From NCBI RefSeq assembly GCF_003002055.1, contig NZ_PVZF01000009.1:1-64000 (forward strand): a stretch of 64,000 nucleotides of DNA. The letters run 5' to 3'. This DNA comes from Kineococcus rhizosphaerae. Lineage in GTDB: Bacteria; Actinomycetota; Actinomycetes; Actinomycetales; Kineococcaceae. Made by a program: the position numbers and the translations under genes. The notes under the pieces are model-generated. The model saw nothing but the letters and a program-made list of their open reading frames with translations, was not told the DNA's origin and did not search any database. This document shows, piece by piece, positions 7,912 to 16,175 of the stretch (positions are counted from its first letter, which is position 1; every line of letters begins with the position of its first letter).

Positions 7912-8850
7912 GTGACGCACGTGGGGACCATCAGGGCGCGCGGCGTCCACCAGCGGTTCGGGGACGTCATCGCCCTGGACGGCGTCGACCTCGACGTCGC
8001 CGAGGGCCGGGTCCACGGGCTCGTCGGCCCCAACGGGGCCGGCAAGACGACCCTGCTGGGCCTGCTGCTGGGCCTGTCGGCGCCCGACCGCGGCAGCGTG
8101 GAACTCCTGGGCACCGTCCTGCGCCCCGGGGCGGGCGTGCCCGAGGGTGTCGCGGGGTTCGTCGACGGCCCCGGGCTCTACCCCCAGCTCACCGCGCGCC
8201 AGAACCTCACCGCCGTCGCGGACCTGCGCCGGCGCGAGCGCCGGGGCGTGGACGAGGCCCTGGAGCAGGTGGGGCTCGGCGACGTCGCCGACGACCGCGT
8301 GCGCGGGTTCTCCCTCGGCATGCGCCAGCGCCTCGGGCTGGCCGCCGCCCTCCTGCTGCAGCCGCGCGTGCTCGTCCTGGACGAACCCTCCAACGGCCTC
8401 GACCCCGCCGGGGCCCGCCACGTCCAGCGCGTGCTCGCCGGCCTGGCCGCCGGGGGCACCTCGGTGGTCCTGTCCAGCCACCGGATGGACGACGTGGCCG
8501 CGCTGTGCAGCGACGTCACCCTCCTCGCCGGGGGCCGGGCGGTGTTCAGCGGGCCGATCGGCAAGCTGGCCGCCGAGTCCGGCGAGCTCGACCACCGGCT
8601 CGTGACGTCCAGCCCCGGGACCGCCCGGCGGGTGGCCGCCGCCACCCCGGGGGTGCGGCTCCTGCCGGACGACGACCTCGTCCGGGGCCGCGAGAGCGAC
8701 GCGCTCCTCGTGCGCGGCTCGGTGCCGGCGCTGGAGGACCTCGTCGCCCGGCTCGTGCGCGCCGGCGTGGGGGTGCGGGAGGTGGCGCCCGTCGTGAGCC
8801 CGCTGGAGGCGGCGTTCCTGGCCCTGACCGAGACGGGGGAGCACTCGTGA
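7912..8850 (+). CDS. ABC transporter ATP-binding protein
   Basis: A 312-residue ATPase subunit. Walker A is GPNGAGKTTLLG (about residue 42), the signature is FSLGMRQRLGLA, Walker B is VLVLDEPSNGLDPAG, and the switch His is in LSSHRMDD. The C-terminal 90 residues form the extension common in the drug/antibiotic exporter class (CcmA-like). It would energise the permease, whose GTG start overlaps this stop by four bases. The third gene follows two bases after the permease, so the three form one cassette. A GAGGAG sequence precedes the GTG. Confidence 0.92.
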   Translation: MTHVGTIRARGVHQRFGDVIALDGVDLDVAEGRVHGLVGPNGAGKTTLLGLLLGLSAPDRGSVELLGTVLRPGAGVPEGVAGFVDGPGLYPQLTARQNLTAVADLRRRERRGVDEALEQVGLGDVADDRVRGFSLGMRQRLGLAAALLLQPRVLVLDEPSNGLDPAGARHVQRVLAGLAAGGTSVVLSSHRMDDVAALCSDVTLLAGGRAVFSGPIGKLAAESGELDHRLVTSSPGTARRVAAATPGVRLLPDDDLVRGRESDALLVRGSVPALEDLVARLVRAGVGVREVAPVVSPLEAAFLALTETGEHS

Positions 8851-10202
8851 CGACCCTCGCCGCGCCGTCGGCCGCGCGCAGCCGCCCGGCCCCCGCCCTG
8901 CCCGGGTACCGCTTCGAGCTGCTCAAGCTCACCGCCCAGTGGCGCACCCGCGCCCTGCTGCTCGTGGGCTGGCTGGGCCCCGGTGTCCTGGTGGCCGCCA
9001 TCAGCCGGCAGAGCACGCTGCCCACCGACACCGTCTTCGGGCGCTGGATGGGGCAGAGCGGCTGGGCCGGTCCCCTCGTCGTGCTGTCCTTCTGCTGCAG
9101 CTGGGTCCTGCCGCTGGCGACGTCCCTGGTGGCCGGGGACGTGTTCGCCGCCGAGGACCGGCTCGGGACGTGGCGCCACCTGCTGACCGTCGTCGGCTCC
9201 CCCCGGCGGATCTTCACCACCAAGGCGCTCGCCGCCGCCACCGTGCTGCTGGTCGTGGTGCTCGGCCTGGCCGTCTCGAGCACCGCCGGCGGGCTGCTGG
9301 CCGTCGGGCCCCACCCGCTGGTGGGCCTGGACGGACACCTGCTGGGCCCGGCGCGCGCGGGGGCGACGGTGCTGTTGGCCTGGGCCGCGGTGCTGGCCCC
9401 CACGGCGGCCTTCGCCGCGGTCGGCCTGCTCGGCTCGGTGGTCTTCGGCCGCTCCCCCGTGGGTCTGCTCCTGCCGGCGCTGCTGGCCCTGGTGCTGCAG
9501 CTCGTGCAGCTGCTGCCGCTGCCGGTCGTCGTCCGGGCCGCGCTGCCGGGTTTCGCGTTCACCGCCTGGCACGGGCTGTTCACCTCCCCCGCTCAGACGA
9601 CCCCCCTGCTGCTGGGGGTCGGGGTGGCCCTGGCGTGGGCGGTGCTGGCGACGGCGCTGGCGCGCCACCTGTTCCTGCGCCGCGACTTCACCGGCCCGGC
9701 CCACGACGGCTCCGGTGCCGGGGTCGCGGTCCGCGCGGTGCTCCCCCCGGTCGGGTTGCTGGCCGCGACGATCGGGCTCCTGGCCGCCACGACGCCGGTC
9801 ACCGGCGCCGGCGTCACCGGCCCGCAGCTGGAAACCTCGCTGGCGACGAGCTACGCGCACCTGTACCGGTTGCAGACCCGGGAGCTGGGCCGGCCCGACG
9901 TGCCCGAGGCGCAGCTGCGCACCGGTGCCACCTGCGACAAGGGCGGCGACCGGGTCGAGGACAGCGGCCCGGGCAACGACTGGCGCTGCGTCGTGAGCTG
10001 GCACATCCCCGGCGCCACCGCGACCGGCTCGGCCGTCTACCAGCTCGACGTCACCGCCGACGGGCGCTACGTCGCCGACGGGGACGGACCGCAGACGGTG
10101 AACGGGTTCTTCCCCGTCCCCACCGTCACGGGGCCCGGCCCCAACCCGCTCTGGCAGTTCGACGGCTCGGTCGACCTGCTCGCCACCACCACGAAGGGCT
10201 GA
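8847..10202 (+). CDS. ABC-2 type permease with C-terminal exported domain
   Basis: A 451-residue membrane subunit. About six hydrophobic segments occupy residues 30-320 (for example LLLVGWLGPGVLVAAI and LLLPALLALVLQLVQLL). A last segment around 300-320 is followed by about 135 hydrophilic residues with two Cys (TGATCDKGG, DWRCVVSW) and a beta-rich pattern (YQLDVTADGRYVADGDG), probably on the outer face and disulfide-bonded. Ordinary ABC-2 permeases lack such a tail. Start overlap with the ATPase gene implies translational coupling. Transported substrate unknown. Confidence 0.85.
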   Translation: MTTLAAPSAARSRPAPALPGYRFELLKLTAQWRTRALLLVGWLGPGVLVAAISRQSTLPTDTVFGRWMGQSGWAGPLVVLSFCCSWVLPLATSLVAGDVFAAEDRLGTWRHLLTVVGSPRRIFTTKALAAATVLLVVVLGLAVSSTAGGLLAVGPHPLVGLDGHLLGPARAGATVLLAWAAVLAPTAAFAAVGLLGSVVFGRSPVGLLLPALLALVLQLVQLLPLPVVVRAALPGFAFTAWHGLFTSPAQTTPLLLGVGVALAWAVLATALARHLFLRRDFTGPAHDGSGAGVAVRAVLPPVGLLAATIGLLAATTPVTGAGVTGPQLETSLATSYAHLYRLQTRELGRPDVPEAQLRTGATCDKGGDRVEDSGPGNDWRCVVSWHIPGATATGSAVYQLDVTADGRYVADGDGPQTVNGFFPVPTVTGPGPNPLWQFDGSVDLLATTTKG

Positions 10203-10204
10203 GA

Positions 10205-13018
10205 ATGAACCACGTCACACGGCGCCGCGCACCGCGGGCCGTCCGGCGGCGGCTGCCGCAGGTCCTCGGCCGCCGGGCCCTGCCGCTCGCCGCCGCGGGG
10301 ACCGCCGTCCTCGTCGTCACCGGCGGCGGGGTGGCCTACGCGACCACCACGGTCTTCGGCCACCACCGGGTCGGCTCCACCTACGGCACCGGGCTGCAGA
10401 TCTCCTCCGACCAGGTCCTCAAACCCCTCGGGGACCGGCTCGTCACGGACAACGGCAAGATCATGGGGTCGGCCGTCAGCCCCGACGGGCGGTTCCTGGC
10501 CGCGGCGAGCACCGACAAGTCGATCGTCCTGCAGATCTTCGACCTGAAGAGCTACGAGCTCGTCTGGACGGTCGGCACGGGCGCCGCGGCGAACGCGAAG
10601 ATCGCCGACGGCAGCGTCGGGCAGGAGGCCCCGACGTTCTCCCCGGACGGGAAATTCGTGTGGCTGGCCCAGACCGACGGGCTGACCCGGTTCCCGGTGA
10701 ACGCCGACGGGACCCTGGGCGCCGGGACCGTCGTTCCCCTGCCGCAGGTGAACGGGCAGTCGGCGCTGCCGGGCGGGGCCGCCTACTCCGCCGACGGCGG
10801 GACGCTGTACGTGGCCCTCAACGGGCAGAACTCCGTCGCGGCGCTGAACCCCTCGACCGGGAAGGTGCAGCGGACGTGGGCCGTGGGCACCGCCCCGCGC
10901 CAGGTCGCCCTCGTGGGCGGCACGCTCTACGTCAGCGACGAGGGCGGGCGCGCGCCGCGACCGGGTGAGACGGCGATCAACTCCTACGGGACCGCCGTGC
11001 CCGCCGACCCGTACCTGGGGACCTCCACCACGGGCACCCTCAGCGTCATCGACACCGCCCACCCGGGGGCCGCGGTCGGCTCGATCGACGTCGGTCTGCA
11101 CCCCACCGCGCTGCACGTCTCCGGGGGCGCGCTGTTCGTCGCGAACACCGGCGACGACAGCGTCTCGGTCGTCGACACCCGCAAGGGCCGTGTCGTGCAG
11201 ACGATCTCGACCAAGCCGTGGGCCTCGGCGGACGTCGGCTACCAGCCGACCGCGATCGCGACGACGAAGGACGGCCACCTGCTCATCACCCTGGCCCGGG
11301 CGAACGCCGTCGCCGTCTACACCTACGCGGGCCGCCCGCAGGAACCCGTCGGCTACCTCGGGCTGCTGCCGACCGACTACTACCCCGCGGACGTGGCGGC
11401 CGTCGGGAACCAGGTCGTCGTGACGAACACCCGCGGCATCGACGCGCGTGGTCCCGAACTCACGTTCAAGGAGGGCACCGGCACGACCCCGGCGACCGGC
11501 CACGGCACGCACAGCACGACCGCGTCCCTGACCCGGTTCCGGCTGCCCACGACGGCGCAGATCGCCAAGGACACCGCGACGGTGTTCGCCCAGAACGGCT
11601 GGGGGAAGGACGACGTCGCGCAGGCGAAGGGCCGCACCCCGGCCGCGGTCCCCGTCCCGGCCCGCGTCGGCGACCCGTCCACGATCAAGCACGTGTTCCT
11701 GCTCGTGAAGGAGAACCGCACCTACGACCAGGTGTACGGCGACGACCCGCGCGGCGACGGCGACCCGTCGCTGGCGCAGTTCGGGGCGAAGGTCACGCCG
11801 AACCAGCACGCGCTGGCCAAGCAGTTCGGCCTCTACGACAACCTCTACGACGTCGGGACGAACTCCGCCGAGGGCCACAACTGGCTCATGCAGGGCGACA
11901 ACCCCGAGTACACCGAGTCCTCCGCCGGGGAGTACGTCCGCAGCTACGACACCGAGGACGACGTCCTGGGCCATCAGCGCTCGGGGTTCCTGTGGACGTC
12001 GGTGCAGTCGGCCGGGAAGACGGCGCGCAACTTCGGCGAGTTCACCCAGTTCGAGACCAAACCCGCCACCGCGACGTGGCAGTCGTACTACTGCGCGGCC
12101 ACCGGCGTGGACCAGGGCGGCGACCCGGCCACCCTGTTCGACCCCTCGATCCGGCAGGACTCCGAGTCGCCGATCCCGTCCCTGAACGCGATCACCGACC
12201 ACGCCTACCCGAAGTTCGACACCGACATCCCGGACCTGTACCGCTACCAGGTGTGGAAGCAGGACTTCGAGAAGAACGGCCCGGCGGCGCTGAACACGTT
12301 CTGGCTCTCCAGCGACCACACCGGCGGCACCCCGGACCCGCGCGCGCAGGTCGCCGACAACGACCTGGCGGTCGGCAAGATCGTCGACGAGATCTCCCAC
12401 AGCCCGTACTGGAAGGACTCCGCGATCTTCGTGGTCGAGGACGACAGCCAGGCCGGGGCCGACCACGTCGACGGCCACCGGGCGCCCGTGCAGATCATCA
12501 GCCCGTGGGCCCAGCACGGGAAGGTCGACAGCACCTACTACTCCCAGCTGACCGTCGTGCGCACGATCCAGCAGATCCTGGGTGCGCAGCCGCTGAACCA
12601 GAAGCTCGCCGCGGCCACGCCCATGGCCTCCGCCTTCACGAGCAAGCCGGACCTCACGCCCTTCACCGCGGTCCCCAACCAGGTGCCGCTCACCGAGGGC
12701 GTGGCCACCGCACCCGCCTGCGGCGAGGACACCCTGGGCCTGACGGGGGCGAGGGCCGCGCAGCTCAAGGCCCAGGTCCAGCAGGAGACGGCGGTCCCCG
12801 CGAGCCAGCAGGCCGTCGCCGACCAGTGGGCCGCGTGGGCGAAGTCCCAGCACTTCACGGGCGCCGGCGCGGCTCCCGACCAGGCCAACCCCGAGCAGAT
12901 GAACCGCTACACCTGGTACCGCACCCACGGCTGGACGGTGCCCTACCCCGGTGACTCGGTGATCTACGTGCCCGGGAAGGTGCCCGGCGCGTACGTCGCG
13001 AGCGCCGAGACGGACTGA
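10205..13018 (+). CDS. Secreted YVTN-type beta-propeller / phosphoesterase fusion
   Basis: A 937-residue two-domain protein. An N-terminal basic stretch and hydrophobic segment (ALPLAAAGTAVLVVTGGGVAYA) form a signal or anchor. Residues about 75-440 carry propeller repeats (SPDGRFLAAAS, SADGGTLYVALNG, ALFVANTGDDSVSVVD). Residues about 490-850 form a phosphoesterase/alkaline phosphatase-like domain: KENRTYDQVYGD metal-binding motif, NSAEGHNWLM, SSDHTGG and VVEDDSQAGADHVDGHRAP. It probably hydrolyses a phosphodiester or phosphomonoester outside the membrane. It follows the ABC permease by two bases, suggesting that exporter and enzyme share a substrate. Confidence 0.88.
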   Translation: MNHVTRRRAPRAVRRRLPQVLGRRALPLAAAGTAVLVVTGGGVAYATTTVFGHHRVGSTYGTGLQISSDQVLKPLGDRLVTDNGKIMGSAVSPDGRFLAAASTDKSIVLQIFDLKSYELVWTVGTGAAANAKIADGSVGQEAPTFSPDGKFVWLAQTDGLTRFPVNADGTLGAGTVVPLPQVNGQSALPGGAAYSADGGTLYVALNGQNSVAALNPSTGKVQRTWAVGTAPRQVALVGGTLYVSDEGGRAPRPGETAINSYGTAVPADPYLGTSTTGTLSVIDTAHPGAAVGSIDVGLHPTALHVSGGALFVANTGDDSVSVVDTRKGRVVQTISTKPWASADVGYQPTAIATTKDGHLLITLARANAVAVYTYAGRPQEPVGYLGLLPTDYYPADVAAVGNQVVVTNTRGIDARGPELTFKEGTGTTPATGHGTHSTTASLTRFRLPTTAQIAKDTATVFAQNGWGKDDVAQAKGRTPAAVPVPARVGDPSTIKHVFLLVKENRTYDQVYGDDPRGDGDPSLAQFGAKVTPNQHALAKQFGLYDNLYDVGTNSAEGHNWLMQGDNPEYTESSAGEYVRSYDTEDDVLGHQRSGFLWTSVQSAGKTARNFGEFTQFETKPATATWQSYYCAATGVDQGGDPATLFDPSIRQDSESPIPSLNAITDHAYPKFDTDIPDLYRYQVWKQDFEKNGPAALNTFWLSSDHTGGTPDPRAQVADNDLAVGKIVDEISHSPYWKDSAIFVVEDDSQAGADHVDGHRAPVQIISPWAQHGKVDSTYYSQLTVVRTIQQILGAQPLNQKLAAATPMASAFTSKPDLTPFTAVPNQVPLTEGVATAPACGEDTLGLTGARAAQLKAQVQQETAVPASQQAVADQWAAWAKSQHFTGAGAAPDQANPEQMNRYTWYRTHGWTVPYPGDSVIYVPGKVPGAYVASAETD

Positions 13019-13051
13019 CGGCTCAGCCGCTGCCCGACGCTCCTCCACGAC

Positions 13052-13076
13052 GGCCCGCCGGCCCCGCCGGCGGGCC
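13052..13076 (+). terminator. Hairpin terminator after the ABC/phosphoesterase cassette
   Basis: An 11-bp perfect GC stem (GGCCCGCCGGC with its complement) closes on a CCC loop 33 bases after the stop codon. There is no T tract, which is usual for high-GC actinobacteria. Confidence 0.65.
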
Positions 13077-13113
13077 GCCGTGCGTCCGCGGCCGGACCTG
13101 GTCGAATGGCCGG

Positions 13114-13806
13114 GTGGAGTTCACCCGCGGCCGGCACCCACGGCGCGGCGAGACACGACTGCCGGCCACCGTGGCCACCGCCGTGGCCATCGCGCTGTAC
13201 GCCGTCCTGCCCGAGAAGCTGATCCCCGGCCCGCGCCTGGCCGTGCCCGTGCTCGAGGTCCTGCTCCTCGTCGCCGTCGTCGTGGCCAACCCGGTGCGCA
13301 GCGGACCGCGGACGCGGTGGTCGCGCCGCACGTCCATCGCGCTCACCGTGCTGGTGCTGGCCACCAACCTCTACGCGCTCACCGTCCTGCTGCACGCCCT
13401 GGTGGCGACGAAGGCCGGCGGGCCGCCGCTGCTCCTGGCCGCGCTGCAGATCTGGGTCACGAACGTCATCGTCTTCGGACTGCTGTTCTGGGAGCTGGAC
13501 CGCGGCGGCCCGGTGGCCCGGCAGCAGACGCGGCGGGACCGGCTGCAGGCCGCGGACTTCCGCTTCACGCAGGACGAGGACGACGACACCGTCGAGGAGG
13601 TCCGCCGGGGCTCCAGCGCCGTCAGCGGATGGATCCCCGGCTATGTCGACCACCTCTACGTGTCCCTGACGAACTCCTCCGCCTTCAGCCCGACCGACAC
13701 CATGCCGCTGACCCCGCGCGCGAAGGTGCTCATGGGCTTCGAGGCGACGACCGCGCTCATCACCTCGGTGGTCGTCATCGCCAAGGGGGTCGGCTCGCTG
13801 CAGTGA
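13114..13806 (+). CDS. DUF1345-like integral membrane protein
   Basis: A 230-residue membrane protein with about five hydrophobic segments (VATAVAIALYAVL, VLEVLLLVAVVVA, IALTVLVLATNLYAL, WVTNVIVFGLLFWEL, and a C-terminal segment). The C-terminal part carries VSLTNSSAFSPTDTMPLTPRAK, close to the conserved block of the DUF1345 family. Function is unknown. The GTG at 13114 is the first in-frame start with a good membrane N terminus. It is convergent with the DUF2530 gene ten bases away. Confidence 0.65.
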   Translation: MEFTRGRHPRRGETRLPATVATAVAIALYAVLPEKLIPGPRLAVPVLEVLLLVAVVVANPVRSGPRTRWSRRTSIALTVLVLATNLYALTVLLHALVATKAGGPPLLLAALQIWVTNVIVFGLLFWELDRGGPVARQQTRRDRLQAADFRFTQDEDDDTVEEVRRGSSAVSGWIPGYVDHLYVSLTNSSAFSPTDTMPLTPRAKVLMGFEATTALITSVVVIAKGVGSLQ

Positions 13807-13816
13807 CGGCGACGGG

Positions 13817-14065
13817 TCAGCGGTCCCGGCGCCCGCGGCGTTCGCGCCGGTGGACGTACCCGAGCCCGACCAGCCCCAGCAGCAGTCCCGCGACGCAGGA
13901 CCCGAGCCAGCGCCCCTCTCCCGTGCCGCGCACCTCCGGCACGGCCAGCGCGACGACGAGCAGCACCGCCCAGACGCCCAGCCCGACCAGCACGGCCCGG
14001 CGGTCGTCGGTCCGCAGCGGCGGGGGCGGGGGCTTGGCCTTGGACGGCGGCAGGAACAGGGGCAC
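13817..14065 (-). CDS. DUF2530 small membrane protein
   Basis: An 82-residue protein with a proline-rich N terminus (SKAKPPPPPLRTDDRR), two hydrophobic segments (VGLGVWAVLLVVALAV and GSCVAGLLLGLVGLGYV) and a basic tail (HRRERRGRRDR). This is the layout of the actinobacterial DUF2530 family, of unknown function. GACACT sits six bases before the GTG start, consistent with a leaderless mRNA, and no Shine-Dalgarno sequence supports another start. It is divergent from the SDR gene. Confidence 0.75.
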   Translation of the reverse strand: MPLFLPPSKAKPPPPPLRTDDRRAVLVGLGVWAVLLVVALAVPEVRGTGEGRWLGSCVAGLLLGLVGLGYVHRRERRGRRDR

Positions 14066-14110
14066 GGGGTCAGTGTCCCCCCTCGCGGGTCCGTCTGCTG
14101 GGATGACGGC

Positions 14111-14866
14111 ATGGCTCCCCAGGACACGGTTCAGGACACCCGCCGGCGCACGGCCCTCGTCACCGGCGCCAGCAGCGGGATCGGTGCCGCCACGGTGCGC
14201 GCCCTGGCCGCCGCCGGTTTCGCCACGATCGCCGCCGCCCGCCGGGTGGACCGCCTGGAGGCGCTGGCCGCGGAGGTCGGCGGCCGGGCCGTCGCGCTGG
14301 ACGTGACCGACGCGGACTCGGTGGCCGCGATGGCCGCCGCGGTCGGCGACGTCGACGTCGTGGTGCACTCCGCGGGCGGCGCGTTCGGCAGCGACACGAT
14401 CGAGAACGGCGACCCCGAGGGCTGGAAGGCCATGTACGACGTCAACGTCGTCGGCCTGCTGCGGGTGCACCAGGCGCTGCTGGCGGGGATGCGGCGCGGC
14501 GGCGACGGGCACGTCGTCGTCCTGGGGTCCATCGCCGGTTTCGAGGTCTACCCCGGCGGGGCCGGGTACACCTCCGTCAAGCACGGGGTGAACGCCGTCG
14601 TCCGGACGCTGCGCCAGGAACTGCTCGGCGAACCCGTGCGGGTCACCGAGATCGCCCCCGGGATGGTCGAGACGGAGTTCTCCGTCGTCCGCCTGGGGTC
14701 CCAGGAGGCGGCCGACAAGGTGTACGAGGGGCTGAAGCCGCTGAGCGCCGAGGACGTCGCCGACGTCATCGCGTTCGCGGTGACGCGCCCGTCGCACGTC
14801 GACCTCGACAAGATCGTCCTGCGCCCGATCGCGCAGGCGGACGCCGCCCACGTGCACCGGGCCTGA
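14111..14866 (+). CDS. SDR-family oxidoreductase
   Basis: A 251-residue classical short-chain dehydrogenase. It has the cofactor glycine motif TGASSGIG (about residue 18), an ADP-ribose-stabilising SAGG, the catalytic Ser in LGSIAGF, and the YTSVKHG Tyr/Lys pair. The Arg pair after the second strand (AARRVDR) favours NADP(H). It resembles the YdfG/serine 3-dehydrogenase-like group acting on small hydroxy acids; the substrate is undetermined. It appears monocistronic. Confidence 0.87.
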   Translation: MAPQDTVQDTRRRTALVTGASSGIGAATVRALAAAGFATIAAARRVDRLEALAAEVGGRAVALDVTDADSVAAMAAAVGDVDVVVHSAGGAFGSDTIENGDPEGWKAMYDVNVVGLLRVHQALLAGMRRGGDGHVVVLGSIAGFEVYPGGAGYTSVKHGVNAVVRTLRQELLGEPVRVTEIAPGMVETEFSVVRLGSQEAADKVYEGLKPLSAEDVADVIAFAVTRPSHVDLDKIVLRPIAQADAAHVHRA

Positions 14867-14993
14867 GGTCCGCAGGGCGTAGGATCCCGGGCAACGCTCC
14901 TCACCCAGGTCGCGTCCCCCCGCTGCGCGCGGCGTCACGATCGCTGCACCGCACCGGGTTCCACCCGAACGCCACCACCTGGGGAGCAGACCC

Positions 14994-16175
14994 GTGCCGA
15001 AACCCGCGCTCAACCGCCGCCTCGCCGGGGTCCGGTCCTCACCGGTCCGCGACCTGCTCGCGCTCACGTCCGCGCACGACGTGATCTCCTTCGCGGGCGG
15101 TCTGCCGGCCCCCGAGCTGTTCGACGCCGAGGGGCTGCGCGCCGCCTACGACCGCGCGCTGAGCGGGCCGGCGGCGCGCCGGAACCTGCAGTACGCGGCC
15201 ACCGAGGGCGACCCGCGGCTGCGCGAGCTCGTCGCGGCGCGGCTGACCCGGCGCGGCCTGCCGACCGCGGCGGACGACCTGCTGATCACGACGGGCTCGC
15301 AGCAGGCGCTGACGCTGCTGACGACCGCGCTGCTGGAACCCGGTGCGGTCGTCGCGGTCGAGGAACCCAGCTACCTGGCTGCGCTGCAGTCGTTCTCCCT
15401 GGCCGGCGCCGACCTGGTCGGGGTCGCGAGCGACGACGACGGGGCCGTGCCGGAATCGGTCGCGGAGGTGTTCGCGACCCACCGGCCCGCGGTGCTCTAC
15501 CTCGTCCCGAACTTCGCCAACCCCACGGGCCGCACGCTGTCCGCCGACCGGCGCGCCCGCATCGCCGAACTGGCCGCGGCGCACGGGGTGTGGGTCGTCG
15601 AGGACGACCCCTACGGGGAACTGCGGTACTCCGGGGAGCACCTGCCCCCCCTCGCCGCGCACCCGGCGGCGGCGGACCTGACGATCCACCTGGGCAGCTT
15701 CTCCAAGATCGGCGCCCCGGGCCTGCGGCTGGGCTGGGCCAGGCTGCCCGGCGCGCTGCGACCGGCCGTCGTCGTCGCCAAGCAGGCCGCGGACCTGCAG
15801 ACGTCGACGGTCGACCAGGCCGCCGCCGCGGAGTACCTGGGCGCCACCGACCTCGACGCGCACGTCGCGGGGGTCGTCGCGGCCTACCGCGAGCGCCGCG
15901 ACGCGCTGCTGGACGCGCTGGGGCGCGAACTGCCGACGGGCAGCACCTGGTCGCGACCCGAGGGCGGCATGTTCACGTGGGTGGAACTGCCCGACGGCCG
16001 GGACACGGCGAAGCTGCTGGAGGCGGCCCTGGCCGAGGGCGTCGCCTTCGTGCCCGGGGAGGCGTTCTACGCCGGCCCGGCGAACCCCTCGACGTTGCGG
16101 GTGTCGTTCACGACGTACACCCCCGACCGGATCGCCGAGGGGGTCTCGCGGCTGGGCCGGGCGCTACGGGCGTGA
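14994..16175 (+). CDS. PLP-dependent aminotransferase (LysN/2-aminoadipate type)
   Basis: A 393-residue fold-type I aminotransferase of the stand-alone MocR-like class. The PLP lysine is in GSFSKIGAPGLRLGW. The PNFANPTGR motif and DDPYGEL give the cofactor-ring Asn and Asp, and the C-terminal Arg in LRVSFTTY binds the substrate carboxylate. It likely transfers amino groups between 2-oxoglutarate and an aromatic, branched-chain or aminoadipate substrate. The GTG at 14994 follows GGGGAG. A 127-base gap precedes it with no clear motif. Its 3' end overlaps the convergent GGDEF-EAL gene by 12 bases. Confidence 0.85.
   Translation: MPKPALNRRLAGVRSSPVRDLLALTSAHDVISFAGGLPAPELFDAEGLRAAYDRALSGPAARRNLQYAATEGDPRLRELVAARLTRRGLPTAADDLLITTGSQQALTLLTTALLEPGAVVAVEEPSYLAALQSFSLAGADLVGVASDDDGAVPESVAEVFATHRPAVLYLVPNFANPTGRTLSADRRARIAELAAAHGVWVVEDDPYGELRYSGEHLPPLAAHPAAADLTIHLGSFSKIGAPGLRLGWARLPGALRPAVVVAKQAADLQTSTVDQAAAAEYLGATDLDAHVAGVVAAYRERRDALLDALGRELPTGSTWSRPEGGMFTWVELPDGRDTAKLLEAALAEGVAFVPGEAFYAGPANPSTLRVSFTTYTPDRIAEGVSRLGRALRA

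Noticed and set aside
7030-8844. Minus-strand frame opposite the CGNR and ABC ATPase genes
   Set aside because: Covers two clear genes and an intergenic promoter and shows no conserved domain.
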